The notes: generated by a model from the sequence alone, not told the origin. A stretch of DNA of 64,000 nucleotides from Thioalkalivibrio versutus (GCF_001999325.1 NZ_MVAR01000007.1:77591-141590), one strand, 5' to 3'. Counted from the first letter of the stretch, positions 44,399 to 53,463 are shown. A program made the numbers and translations.

Positions 44399-45799
44399 AT
44401 GTCCCAGGCCCAGCCGTTGTACGAGGCACGCATCCCGATCCATCCGCGGTCGGTCAAGGGGCGTTTCCGCAATCTGAAGACCGGCATCCTGTTGCTCGCC
44501 TACGGTGTGTTCTTCGGCCTGCCCTGGGTCCGCTGGGAGCGCGAATACGGCCCCAATCAGGCGGTCTTGTTCGACATCCCGGGCCGGCAGTTTCACATCT
44601 TCGATCTGGTCGTCTACCCGCAGGACATCTTCTGGTTGGCCGGCTTCCTGCTCGTGGCCGCCTTGCTGCTGTTTTTCGTCACGGGCGTCGCCGGACGGGT
44701 GTTCTGTGGCTATTTCTGCTTCCAGACCCTGTGGACCGACGTCTTCATGTGGCTGGAGCGCAAGATCCAGGGTGAACGGCCCGCCCGCCTGCGCCTGGCC
44801 AAGCAGCCCTGGACTGGCGAAAAGCTGTTCAAGTACGGGTTGACCCACCTGTCCTGGCTGCTCGTGGCCTTTGCCACCGGCCTCGGTTTCATCCTGTACT
44901 GGGGGAATGCCCCCTCGATCGTGAGCGACTTCTTTACGGGTCAGGCGGTCTACGCGGCCTACCTGACTGCGGGCATCCTGACGGCGACGACCTACACCTT
45001 TGCCGGATTGGCGCGCGAACAGGTCTGCACCTTCATGTGCCCCTACGCCCGATTCCAGAGCGTGATGTTCGACCGCGACACCATGATCGTGTCGTATGAA
45101 GAGGCGCGCGGGGAAGGTACCGCCGGGCGCTCCAAGGTCAAGGCCGGTCTGAAGACCCGCGAGGAACGCCAGGCCGCCGGGGTGGGTGACTGCATCGACT
45201 GCGGCTATTGCGTTCAGGTGTGCCCGACGGGCATCGATATCCGCGACGGGCTGCAGTTCCAGTGCATCCACTGCGCACTTTGTATTGATGCCTGCGACAC
45301 CATTATGGACAAGCAGGGCTGGCCCCGCGGCCTGATCGCCTATACCTCCGAGCGCGAGCAGGAGGGCGGGAAGACCCATGTCCTGCGCGGCAAGACCCTT
45401 GGCTACGGGGCCGCCGTGCTGATCGTGATCGTGGCGCTGGTCGGCAGTATTCTCGGGCGCCCGCCGGTGGACGCCAACGTCAACCAGGTGCGCCAGCCGC
45501 TCTACGTCCAGATGTCCGATGGTCGCACCCAGAACGGCTACGAGATCCGCCTGAACAACACCGCCGATCGGGAGCTGGACTTCGAGATCGGCCTGGCGGG
45601 GCTGGAGGGCGCCGAACTGGATCTGGGCCAGGTGGAACGCATCCGTCTGGAGCCCGGTGAGCGGCTGACCGTCGTGGCGCGTGTGCGCCACGACGTGCCC
45701 GCCGGTACTCCCTCGCCGCAGCCTTTCCGCTTCGTGATCACCGACCGCGACGGCCATATCGAACCGCTCGAGGTGACCTCGCAGTTCAGTCACCGCTAG
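44399..45799 (+). CDS. ccoG: cbb3 oxidase assembly ferredoxin CcoG (FixG/RdxA)
   Basis: A 466-residue membrane protein. Several N-terminal helices are interspersed with GVAGRVFCGYFCFQTLWTD. A dicluster ferredoxin segment follows (CIDCGYCVQVCPTG and CIHCALCIDACD), then a C-terminal helix and an Ig-like domain typical of FixG. CcoG is proposed to reduce Cu(II) to Cu(I) during cbb3 assembly. GGGAGG precedes the ATG. It is followed by the FixH-like gene and ccoI. Confidence 0.95.
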   Translation: MSQAQPLYEARIPIHPRSVKGRFRNLKTGILLLAYGVFFGLPWVRWEREYGPNQAVLFDIPGRQFHIFDLVVYPQDIFWLAGFLLVAALLLFFVTGVAGRVFCGYFCFQTLWTDVFMWLERKIQGERPARLRLAKQPWTGEKLFKYGLTHLSWLLVAFATGLGFILYWGNAPSIVSDFFTGQAVYAAYLTAGILTATTYTFAGLAREQVCTFMCPYARFQSVMFDRDTMIVSYEEARGEGTAGRSKVKAGLKTREERQAAGVGDCIDCGYCVQVCPTGIDIRDGLQFQCIHCALCIDACDTIMDKQGWPRGLIAYTSEREQEGGKTHVLRGKTLGYGAAVLIVIVALVGSILGRPPVDANVNQVRQPLYVQMSDGRTQNGYEIRLNNTADRELDFEIGLAGLEGAELDLGQVERIRLEPGERLTVVARVRHDVPAGTPSPQPFRFVITDRDGHIEPLEVTSQFSHR

Positions 45800-45909
45800 C
45801 AAGCGTTGCCGCCAGCCACCGGCGAAGAAACAGTAACCGAGCTGCCGGAACTCGCGCGGCACACCGCAAGCGCCTAGCTTGCGTTCACGCAGGAAACGAA
45901 GAAAAGCAT

Positions 45910-46743
45910 ATGAGCAATCTCGTCATTACCCTCGGCATCGGCAGTGCGGCACTGGCCATCCTGTTCGCCCTGATCTACCGCTTCACGCGGTTCAAGGCCT
46001 ACAGCACCTCGGCCGTGGTCGTCGCGCTCATGCTGTTCGTGTTTATCCCCTATTCGATCCTGACCTGGCAGGGGGCCGACGTCTTCGCCATTCATCTGGC
46101 GCTCTACATCATCGTGCCTTACGGCCTGGGGATCGTGTTCACCCAGAAGGAGGCCGAGGTCGAAAGTGGTGGCAAGGCCAAGATTGGGCGTCTGCACTGG
46201 GCCCCGTTGGTATTGGTGGGGTTCTTCACCATGGTCGCCTCGGTGCAGGCAGTCCTGATCACACTCGCCCATAACGGGATGCCGCAGCAGTTCATCGGCT
46301 CGATCCTGCCGGAGCCGGAGAACCGGGCCGAGCGGGTGACCTCCGCCTTCCCAGGCACGGTGGCCGGCATGGAGAGCCGCAAGCAGGCGCTCGCCGTGCA
46401 CCGCGTCTCGGAGCTGCAGGAACAGCGACAGAAGGGCTGGCAGGTGCGACAGGGCTGGGTTGACCGACCCACCGAGGGCGAGACCGCCACCCTGCAGGTC
46501 GAGGTGCGGGATGCGGACGGCGAGCCGATCGACGATGCCAGCATCCGCGGCCTTTTCATGTGGCTGGCCGACGAACGTCGCGACCAGGGCTTCGAGATGC
46601 AGGCGATGGGCGAGGGCATGTATCAGGTCGAAGTGGCGCTGCCGGCACCGGGGCGCTGGGATCTGCGCTTCCAGGTCCAGCACGATGGGCAGCTTCTGGA
46701 GCAACAGGCACGCACCCGCGTGCGTAGCGCCCAGCCCGGTTAG
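45910..46743 (+). CDS. Enlarged FixH/CcoH-like assembly protein with extra N-terminal helices
   Basis: A 277-residue protein in the ccoH position between ccoG and ccoI. The C-terminal half has one helix (around WAPLVLVGFFTMVASVQAVLITL) followed by a periplasmic FixH-like Ig domain (LQVEVRDADGEPIDDASI, then GMYQVEVALPAPGRWDLRF). The N-terminal half adds about three helices (residues 1-75) absent from standard FixH of about 160 residues. CcoH is needed for stable cbb3 assembly. Assignment rests on synteny and the C-terminal pattern; the N-terminal part is unassigned. Confidence 0.75.
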   Translation: MSNLVITLGIGSAALAILFALIYRFTRFKAYSTSAVVVALMLFVFIPYSILTWQGADVFAIHLALYIIVPYGLGIVFTQKEAEVESGGKAKIGRLHWAPLVLVGFFTMVASVQAVLITLAHNGMPQQFIGSILPEPENRAERVTSAFPGTVAGMESRKQALAVHRVSELQEQRQKGWQVRQGWVDRPTEGETATLQVEVRDADGEPIDDASIRGLFMWLADERRDQGFEMQAMGEGMYQVEVALPAPGRWDLRFQVQHDGQLLEQQARTRVRSAQPG

Positions 46744-46760
46744 CCCACCGCGCTCCCGCC

Positions 46761-49319
46761 GTGGCGCTCGCGTCCGACTCGCAGGGCCCGGCAACGCCCG
46801 AGGCCGAGGCCCGTTGTTTCCACTGCGGCCTGGAGGTGCCGGTAGGCGCCTGCTACCCGGTGACGTTCGAGGGCCGCGTGGAACCTACCTGCTGCCCCGG
46901 CTGCCAGGCCGTGGCCGGCGCGATCATCGAGCGTGGCCTGGGGGCCTATTACCATCACCGTGATGCCCCCCCGGCGGACACCGGCAGCCCCCTGATCCCC
47001 GACGAGCTCCGCGAGCTCGAACTGTTCGATCACCCCGGCGTCCAGCAACAGTTCGTCGCGCCCGCCGGCGCAGAGGGCGACCGCCGTGAGGCCGCCCTGA
47101 TGCTCGAGGGCATCACCTGTGCGGCCTGCGTATGGCTGAACGAGCGTCATGTCCAGGCCCTTCCGGGCGTGGAGAGCTTTCGCGTGAATTACTCCACCCA
47201 TCGCGCGCAGGTCGTCTGGGACCCCGCGCGCATTGCCCTGTCGGATATCCTCAAGGCGATCCGCGACATCGGGTACCACGCCCATCCCTACGACCCCGGA
47301 ACCCGCGAGCAGGCGATCGCCCGCGAACGGGGCCTCGCCTTGCGCCGGATCGCCGTTGCCTCCCTGGGGATGATGCAGGTGATGATGCTGGCCGTGGCGC
47401 TCTGGCTGGGCGCCGAGGACACCGAGCACGAAGACCTGCTCCAGTTCATGCGCTGGGTGGCGGCGGCGCTGACCACACCGGTCGTCCTGTATTCCGCGAT
47501 CCCGTTCTATCAAAGCGCCTGGCGCGACCTGCGTCATCGCCAGCTGGGGATGGACGTGCCCGTGAGTCTGGCGATCATCGTGACCTACCTGGCCAGCCTG
47601 TACGCGGTCATTCTCGGGACCGGCGAGCACGTCTATTTCGAGTCGGTCGTGATGTTCGTCTTCTTCCTGCTCACCAGCCGCTATGTGGAGCTGATCGCGC
47701 GCCAGCACGCCAGCCATGCCATTGACCGCCTGGATCGCCTGGTTCCCGCCATCGCCAACCGTCTGGATGCAGCGGGGCGCGTCGAGGCGGTCCCGGTCGG
47801 CGAGCTGGTGCCGGGGGATCGGGTACGTGTGCGCCCGGGCGAGACCATCCCCACGGACGGCGTGGTGTGCGAGGGTGAGTCGACAGTCAATCGTGCCCTG
47901 TTGACCGGCGAGCCCGAGCCGCACGCGGTGCGCGTCGGGGATCCCGTGACCGGCGGGACCGTGAACGTCGATGGCCCACTCGCCATCGAGGTCCAGCGCG
48001 TCGGCGCCGAGACGACCCTGGCGGCGATCCAGCGCCTGCTCGATCGCGCCCAGACCGGGAAGCCGCGGATGGCCCGGATCGCCGAGGCCGGTACCGGCTG
48101 GTTTGTGGGTGCCGTCCTGGTCCTGACGGCGCTGGCGGGTCTGGTCTGGTATGCGTGGATCGATCCGACGCGGGCCCTCTGGGTCATGGTCGCCATGCTG
48201 GTCGCCACCTGCCCCTGTGCCCTGGCGCTCGCGACGCCGGTCGCGCTGACAGCCACCACCGGCGCGTTGTCGCGCCTCGGTCTGCTGGTTACGCGCGGCA
48301 GTGCCCTGGAGACCTTGCCGCGCGTCGATATGGTCTGTCTCGACAAGACCGGAACCCTGACCGTCGGCATGCCGCGTCTGGTAGCACAATCCGAGCTGCA
48401 GCCCACGCCCGAGGGGGCTGACTGGCTGGACTGGGCCGCCGCGCTCGAGGCCCATTCCGAGCACCCCCTGGCACGCGCCCTGGTCGCTCCGGCCACGTCC
48501 TCATCGGTGGTCGCCAGCGAGGTTCGCAACCTCCCCGGGCGCGGCCTCGTTGGCCACATAGAGGGCCACCGTGTGGCCATTGGTGGATCGTCGATGTTGC
48601 CGCAGCGCGATACGCCCAGCCCGGAGGCACCCCTGGGCTATCCCCTGGCCACCCCGGTCTGGCTGGTGGTCGACGACCAACCGGTCGCGCTGTTCTGGCT
48701 GGCCGACACTCCGCGTCCCGGGGCGCGGAACGTGATCGCCGATCTGCAGGGGCGCGGCTTGCGGGTGGTCTTGCTGACCGGGGACCGCCCGCAGGCCGCG
48801 CAGGCCTTCGCGGCGGAAATGGGCATCGCCGAAGCCGAGGGTGGCCTGACCCCGGAGGGGAAGCTCGCCTATGTGGACGCTCGCCAGGCAGAGGGCCGGG
48901 TGGTCCTGATGGCCGGCGAGGGCATCAACGATGCCCCGGTGCTGGCCGGGGCCGATGTATCGCTGGCGATGGGCGGCGGCACCCAGCTGGCGCAGAATCA
49001 GGCCGACCTGGTCCTGCTCTCGGATCGCCTGGAACACCTGCCGCAGGCGCTGGACCAGGCGCGCCACACGCGGCGGGTGATCCGGCAGAACATCGCCTGG
49101 GCAATCGGCTACAACCTGGTGGCCCTCCCGGTAGCCGCGGCGGGGCTGCTGACTCCCTGGCTGGCGGCGCTGGGCATGTCGCTCAGCTCGTTGCTGGTGG
49201 TTGGCAATGCGCTGCGCCTGCGTCCGGGGCGCGACGTGATGGACACAGGCGCCGAGTCGTCGGTGCCTTCCGGAGAGGGGTCCGTGCGCGATCCGGCGTC
49301 ACGGCCACCCCCGGTTTAA
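46761..49319 (+). CDS. ccoI: Copper-exporting P1B-type ATPase CcoI (FixI)
   Basis: An 852-residue heavy-metal P-type ATPase. The N-terminal cysteine cluster (CFHCGLEVP... CCPGCQAV) is typical of CcoI, followed by an HMA domain with ITCAACV. Then come the actuator TGEP, the membrane metal site CPCALALATP, the phosphorylation site DKTGTLT, the SEHPLARA histidine motif and GEGINDAPVLAGAD. This type supplies copper to cbb3 oxidase. The start codon is GTG without a clear ribosome site, 17 bp after the FixH-like gene; no other start keeps the cysteine cluster. Confidence 0.94.
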   Translation: MALASDSQGPATPEAEARCFHCGLEVPVGACYPVTFEGRVEPTCCPGCQAVAGAIIERGLGAYYHHRDAPPADTGSPLIPDELRELELFDHPGVQQQFVAPAGAEGDRREAALMLEGITCAACVWLNERHVQALPGVESFRVNYSTHRAQVVWDPARIALSDILKAIRDIGYHAHPYDPGTREQAIARERGLALRRIAVASLGMMQVMMLAVALWLGAEDTEHEDLLQFMRWVAAALTTPVVLYSAIPFYQSAWRDLRHRQLGMDVPVSLAIIVTYLASLYAVILGTGEHVYFESVVMFVFFLLTSRYVELIARQHASHAIDRLDRLVPAIANRLDAAGRVEAVPVGELVPGDRVRVRPGETIPTDGVVCEGESTVNRALLTGEPEPHAVRVGDPVTGGTVNVDGPLAIEVQRVGAETTLAAIQRLLDRAQTGKPRMARIAEAGTGWFVGAVLVLTALAGLVWYAWIDPTRALWVMVAMLVATCPCALALATPVALTATTGALSRLGLLVTRGSALETLPRVDMVCLDKTGTLTVGMPRLVAQSELQPTPEGADWLDWAAALEAHSEHPLARALVAPATSSSVVASEVRNLPGRGLVGHIEGHRVAIGGSSMLPQRDTPSPEAPLGYPLATPVWLVVDDQPVALFWLADTPRPGARNVIADLQGRGLRVVLLTGDRPQAAQAFAAEMGIAEAEGGLTPEGKLAYVDARQAEGRVVLMAGEGINDAPVLAGADVSLAMGGGTQLAQNQADLVLLSDRLEHLPQALDQARHTRRVIRQNIAWAIGYNLVALPVAAAGLLTPWLAALGMSLSSLLVVGNALRLRPGRDVMDTGAESSVPSGEGSVRDPASRPPPV

Positions 49320-49349
49320 GCCGTTCGCGCGCCTGGGTACACTGGAAAC

Positions 49350-49568
49350 ATGTCAATCCTCTACCTGCTGATCCCGCTGGCCATGCTGTTCGCCCTGGTG
49401 GTGGGCGTGGTGCTGTTCTGGGCCATCCGCTCGGGGCAGTACGACGATCTTCAGGGCCCGGCGCATCGCATCCTGATGGACGATGATGACCCGCGTATCC
49501 CGACCGGATCCGGCGAGGAGGCCCCTCCCGACGCGACCGGTGGGGGTCGGCAAAAGTCCCAGCGCTGA
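49350..49568 (+). CDS. ccoS: cbb3 oxidase maturation protein CcoS
   Basis: A 72-residue protein. One helix (ILYLLIPLAMLFALVVGVVLFW) is followed by the family segment AIRSGQYDDLQGPAHRILMDDD. CcoS is needed for insertion of haem and copper into CcoN. It lies 30 bp after ccoI. Confidence 0.95.
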   Translation: MSILYLLIPLAMLFALVVGVVLFWAIRSGQYDDLQGPAHRILMDDDDPRIPTGSGEEAPPDATGGGRQKSQR

Positions 49569-49646
49569 CCTCGGTCGAACTTGCGCCGCGCTCCGGACCC
49601 GCTTACCCTTTGCTTATTCTGGTTGAAATTTCCCGAGGGCTTCGAG

Positions 49647-49748
49647 ATGCGCGAGTGGTTTACTTTCCCCAACTTTCCGCTGACGTTCACGGTCGGCCTG
49701 ATTATCTGGTCCTGGATTAGCTTCTTCTCGGTGATCCTGTTCGGCTGA
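49647..49748 (+). CDS. 33-residue single-helix membrane mini-protein behind ccoS
   Basis: A short open frame, starting MREWFTFPNFPLTFTVG and ending SVILFG, with one strongly hydrophobic aromatic helix (about residues 11-32) and charge only at the N-terminus (R2, E3). GAGGG lies 7 bases before the ATG, and a strong terminator lies 53 bp after the stop, so it is the last gene of the cco assembly operon by position. I recognise no family; it is not obviously CcoM or CydX. A small cbb3 subunit or assembly factor is a reasonable guess. It is short enough that chance is not excluded. Confidence 0.6.
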   Translation: MREWFTFPNFPLTFTVGLIIWSWISFFSVILFG

Positions 49749-49801
49749 TCGGGCATGGAACCGTGCCGGGTGCCGGGCTTGGTCCCGCTGCACCCGGCAA
49801 C

Positions 49802-49834
49802 AAAAAGGCCCCGGCTTGATGCCGGGGCCTTTTT
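49802..49834. terminator. Bidirectional terminator between cco genes and rpoH
   Basis: AAAAAGGCCCCGGC and GCCGGGGCCTTTTT form a perfect 14-bp stem with loop TTGAT. T runs occur on both strands. Confidence 0.95.
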
Positions 49835-49870
49835 CGTTCGGGGCCCTTGGTTCGCGAGGGTGCGAAAGCG

Positions 49871-50737
49871 TCAGTCGTCGAAGGCGGCCCGGATGCGCTT
49901 GATCGCGCTGTTCTCGATCTGGCGGATGCGCTCGGCCGAAACGCCGTACTCCGCGGCCAGCTCGTGCAGTGTCGCCTTCTGATCGGCCATGTAGCGGCGC
50001 ATCAGGATGGTGCGCGAACGCTCGTCCAGTTCGCCCAGGGTCTCGCTAAGGCGTTCCTGATAGTGACGGTCCCAGTCCTCGTCCTCGGTCACATTGGCGG
50101 GGTCGTCGCTCAGGTCCTCCAGGCTCAGGCGTTCCGACGGGGCCTGGTAGCCGTATTCATCGTCGGCTTCGGGGCCCGGGTCGAAACTCGCATCCTGGCT
50201 CGAGAGGCGGCGTTCCATCTCCCAGACGTCCTTTTCGGAGACGCCCAGATCCTGCGCCACGGCGGAGACCTCGGCATTGGACAGCCAGCCGAGACGCTGC
50301 TTGGCACTGCGCAGGTTGAAGAACAGCTTGCGCTGGGCCTTGGTGGTCGCGACCTTCACGATGCGCCAGTTGCGCAGGATGAACTCGTGGATCTCGGCGC
50401 GAATCCAGTGCACGGCAAAGGACACCAGGCGCACGCCCTGATTCGGGTCGAAACGGCGGACGGCCTTCATCAGGCCCACGTTGCCTTCCTGGATCAGATC
50501 CCCCAGGGGCAGGCCATACCCCTTGTAGCCGCGCGCAACGTGGATCACGAAACGCAGGTTGTGCAGGATCAGCTGGCGTGCCGCATCCAGGTCCTGGCGC
50601 TCGTGCAGCGCCACGGCCAGTTCACGCTCGTGCTCGGCGTCCAGCACCTCGATGCGGCCAACGGCCTGCATGTAGTGATCAAGGTTGCCCACCGGTACGG
50701 GCATGTCGATGCGTGGAGTGGTCAGGGCCTGGTTCAT
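49871..50737 (-). CDS. rpoH: RNA polymerase heat-shock sigma factor RpoH (sigma-32)
   Basis: A 288-residue sigma-70 family protein. Region 2 has GDLIQEGNVGLMKAVRRFDPNQGVRLVSFAVHWIRAEI without its last residues, the RpoH-specific box reads QRKLFFNLRSAKQRL, and region 4 is LHELAAEYGVSAERIRQIE. The start MNQALTT has GGGAGGAAA upstream; an ATG 24 bp earlier is close to the operator and lacks a ribosome site. It is downstream of ftsX, the classic order, but has its own regulated promoter region with a CIRCE-like operator. Confidence 0.96.
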   Translation of the reverse strand: MNQALTTPRIDMPVPVGNLDHYMQAVGRIEVLDAEHERELAVALHERQDLDAARQLILHNLRFVIHVARGYKGYGLPLGDLIQEGNVGLMKAVRRFDPNQGVRLVSFAVHWIRAEIHEFILRNWRIVKVATTKAQRKLFFNLRSAKQRLGWLSNAEVSAVAQDLGVSEKDVWEMERRLSSQDASFDPGPEADDEYGYQAPSERLSLEDLSDDPANVTEDEDWDRHYQERLSETLGELDERSRTILMRRYMADQKATLHELAAEYGVSAERIRQIENSAIKRIRAAFDD

Positions 50738-50770
50738 GCGTGGTGTTTCCTCCCGAGTCATGACTCTACA

Positions 50771-50797
50771 TTAGCAGTCTGTGAATTGGAGTGCTAA
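50771..50797. promoter_or_regulatory. CIRCE-like operator (HrcA site) upstream of rpoH
   Basis: TTAGCAGTC-N9-GAGTGCTAA matches the CIRCE consensus TTAGCACTC-N9-GAGTGCTAA at 17 of 18 arm positions with the exact 9-base spacer. It lies 34-60 bp before the rpoH ATG. CIRCE is the binding site of the heat-sensitive repressor HrcA, normally on groESL or dnaKJ. Confidence 0.8.
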
Positions 50798-50839
50798 ACC
50801 CTGCAAAGGTTCCGGACGTTTCGTCCGGGGCGCGTGCCC

Positions 50840-51769
50840 CTAGGGGGCATCCCGCAGGGCATGGCCGCTGCCCAGCCGGGCGCCCAGCCAGCCGAGGAGG
50901 AGTCCGGCCAGGAGCAGGGCCAGGAGATGGGTGGCCCCGGGCAGGGACAGCCCCAACTCGAGATCGAACGCGGCCGCGGCCTGTTCCAGTGGCGCCCGGC
51001 TCAGGCCGATCCCGATGAGCAGCAGGATGCCGGCGAAAATGCCGCCGCCCAGGCCGGTCATCACGCCGCCGTAGAGGGAGGGTCGACGCAGGAACCGGTG
51101 GGTAGCCCCGCTGATCCGCGAGATGGCGATCTCTTCCCGGCGTTCGCGCAGCTCCGAGGCAGTCGCCAGGGCCAGGATCAGCAACGCCCCCAGCCCCAGC
51201 AGGGCGCCCACCACCGACAGGATGCGCAGCCCCAGCTGGTGCAGGCTGTTCAACTGCCGCACCCAGTCGTCGTCGCTGACCACCGTCGCACCCGGCACGG
51301 TGGCCGCAAGCGCCTCGCGCAGCGCCGCAACCGTCTCGGGATCCGCGGTCGCGGGGACCACATCCACCACGTCCGGCAGCGGGTTTTCGTCCAGCCAGTC
51401 CAGCAGGCCCGGGTCGGCCAGGCCCTCGCGATAGCGGGCCAGGGCCTCGTCGGCATCGATCCAGATCCAGCGTTCTACCCGGGCATCGGTCTCCAGGTGG
51501 CGTTCCAGATCCGCGACCGTGGCCGCCTCCACGCCGTCGAGGTAGAGGGCGATGCGTGGGTCGTGGTCCACGTGGGCGGACAGGGCGCGGGCGTTGTCCA
51601 GCAGGACCCAGAGGTAGGCCGGCAGGGCGAGGATGAAGCCCAGCACGGCAATGCTGATCAGGCTCAGAACCGGGGCCTGCAGGCGGCGCTGCAGGCTGCG
51701 CCGGGCGGCATCCCGATGGGCCTCCAGCCAGGCCGGCACGGTGTCCTGCAGGCGACGGCCCGGCTTCAT
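50840..51769 (-). CDS. ftsX: Cell division protein FtsX
   Basis: A 309-residue membrane protein with one helix near residue 40 (LSLISIAVLGFILALPAYLWVLL), a periplasmic domain (about 60-170) and three C-terminal helices, the FtsX layout. With FtsE it forms an ABC-like complex that activates peptidoglycan hydrolases at the septum. It overlaps ftsE by 4 bp. ftsX ends 42 bp before the CIRCE-like site. Confidence 0.94.
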   Translation of the reverse strand: MKPGRRLQDTVPAWLEAHRDAARRSLQRRLQAPVLSLISIAVLGFILALPAYLWVLLDNARALSAHVDHDPRIALYLDGVEAATVADLERHLETDARVERWIWIDADEALARYREGLADPGLLDWLDENPLPDVVDVVPATADPETVAALREALAATVPGATVVSDDDWVRQLNSLHQLGLRILSVVGALLGLGALLILALATASELRERREEIAISRISGATHRFLRRPSLYGGVMTGLGGGIFAGILLLIGIGLSRAPLEQAAAAFDLELGLSLPGATHLLALLLAGLLLGWLGARLGSGHALRDAP

Positions 51770-52443
51770 GCCGGGGCCCCCGCAGCCGCGCGCGCCTCGA
51801 TGCGTCCGTCTTCCAGGTGCAGGACCGGCTTGCCCATGCGTTCGACCAGGCCGAGGTCATGGCTGGCGATCAGGGCGGTCATGCCGACCCGGTTGAAGTC
51901 GTCGAACAGTTGCAGGATCTCGCGCGACAACGCCGGATCGAGGTTGCCGGTGGGCTCGTCTGCCAGCAGCAGGACCGGCCGGTGGACGATGGCCCGGGCA
52001 ATGCCGACACGTTGTTGTTCGCCCGCCGACAGGGTGCGCGGGTTGACCCCCTCCTTGTGCAGCAGCCCGACCTTGTCGAGTGCTGCGCGCACGCGTTTGC
52101 GCATCTCCGGGCGGCGGTAGGCGAGGATCTCCAGCGGCAGGGCGACGTTGTCGAACACCGGGCGGTCGAACAGCAGGCGATGATCCTGGAACACCAGTCC
52201 GATACTGCGGCGAAACCCGGGAATCGCGCGGTTGGAGAGGCGGTCGAGGTCGTGGCCGTTGACCCGGATGCGCCCGCGGGTCGGGCGCTCGAGCCCGGCG
52301 ATCAGGCGCAGCAGGGTGCTCTTGCCGGCGCCGGAGGGCCCGGTGATGAAGGCCATCGCACCCGGGTCCACGCGCAGGCTGACGTTACTGAGCGCCTCGG
52401 ACGCGCTGCCGAATCGCTTGGTGACGCGTTGCAGACGAATCAT
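51766..52443 (-). CDS. ftsE: Cell division ATP-binding protein FtsE
   Basis: A 225-residue ABC ATPase: Walker A GPSGAGKST, Q-loop VFQDH, signature LSAGEQQRVGIARAI (variant of LSGGQ), Walker B VLLLADEP and H-loop ASHD. Context between ftsY and ftsX fixes the identity. It couples ATP hydrolysis to FtsX movement. Confidence 0.96.
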   Translation of the reverse strand: MIRLQRVTKRFGSASEALSNVSLRVDPGAMAFITGPSGAGKSTLLRLIAGLERPTRGRIRVNGHDLDRLSNRAIPGFRRSIGLVFQDHRLLFDRPVFDNVALPLEILAYRRPEMRKRVRAALDKVGLLHKEGVNPRTLSAGEQQRVGIARAIVHRPVLLLADEPTGNLDPALSREILQLFDDFNRVGMTALIASHDLGLVERMGKPVLHLEDGRIEARAAAGAPA

Positions 52444-52455
52444 CCGGTGTGCTCG

Positions 52456-53463
52456 TCAGTCGCTATCGCGGCCGAGCAGGGCGCGCACAAAGGCGCGGGC
52501 ATCGAAGACCTGTAGATCCTCGGCCTTTTCCCCGACCCCGATGAAGCGCACCGGAATGCCCAGCTGTTCGGCCAGCGCGAACAGCACGCCGCCCTTGGCC
52601 GTGCCGTCCAGCTTGGTCACGACGATTCCGGTCAGGCCCAGGGCCTCGTGAAACTGACGGGCCTGGTTCAGGGCGTTCTGGCCGGTGCCGCCGTCGACCA
52701 CCAGCAGGACCTCGTCCGGGGCGTGTTCGTCCAGCCGGCCCATTACGCGCTTCACCTTGCGGACCTCGTCCATCAGGTTGGTCTGGGTGTGCAGGCGCCC
52801 GGCGGTGTCGGCAATCATCACGTCGATGCCGCGCGCCTGCGCGGCCTGCAGGCCGTCGTAGACCACCGAGGCGGAATCCGCCCCGGTGCCCTGGGCGATC
52901 ACCGGAGCGCCATTGCGCTCGCCCCAGGTCTGCAGTTGTTCCACCGCCGCGGCGCGGAAGGTGTCGCCGGCCGCCAGCAGCACGGAGCGATCGTCCGCCT
53001 GCAGGTGGTGGGCCAGCTTGCCGATGGTGGTGGTCTTGCCGGCGCCGTTGATGCCGACGACGAGGATGGAGAAGGGGCGTTCGGCCTCCGGGATCTCCAG
53101 GGGGCGCGAGACCGGCTCGAGGATCTCGATCATGGCCGCCTCCAGGGCGTCCATCAGGGCCTCGGCATCATCCAGTTGTCCGCGTTTCACCTCGCGGGTG
53201 ATACGATCCATGATCCGCTGGGTCGCATCCAGGCCCACGTCCGCGAGGAGCAGGCGTTCTTCCAGCTCCTCGAACAGTTCGTCGTCGATCTTGCGCCGGA
53301 GCAGCGACCCCAGGTCGCCGCCCAGGACCTGCCCGGTCTTGGCCAGGCCCTTGCGCAGGCGCTGGAACCAGCCGCCGCGGGCGGGCTTCTCCGGCTCGCT
53401 GCCAGGTGCCTCCGCGTCGGGGGTGGCCGGGTCTTCGGACTTCTTTTTGCGGAAACCGAACAT
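52456..53463 (-). CDS. ftsY: Signal recognition particle receptor FtsY
   Basis: A 335-residue SRP GTPase that docks ribosome-SRP complexes at the membrane. A short acidic/proline A domain (FRKKKSEDPATPDAEAPG, 3-20) precedes the NG domain with G1 GINGAGKTTT, DTAGR, TKLDGTAKGG and the C-terminal GVGEKAEDLQVF. The start is taken as ATG (MFGFRKKK); an in-frame TTG 15 bp upstream is possible. The gene heads ftsY-ftsE-ftsX and diverges from the M16 peptidase pair. Confidence 0.96.
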   Translation of the reverse strand: MFGFRKKKSEDPATPDAEAPGSEPEKPARGGWFQRLRKGLAKTGQVLGGDLGSLLRRKIDDELFEELEERLLLADVGLDATQRIMDRITREVKRGQLDDAEALMDALEAAMIEILEPVSRPLEIPEAERPFSILVVGINGAGKTTTIGKLAHHLQADDRSVLLAAGDTFRAAAVEQLQTWGERNGAPVIAQGTGADSASVVYDGLQAAQARGIDVMIADTAGRLHTQTNLMDEVRKVKRVMGRLDEHAPDEVLLVVDGGTGQNALNQARQFHEALGLTGIVVTKLDGTAKGGVLFALAEQLGIPVRFIGVGEKAEDLQVFDARAFVRALLGRDSD

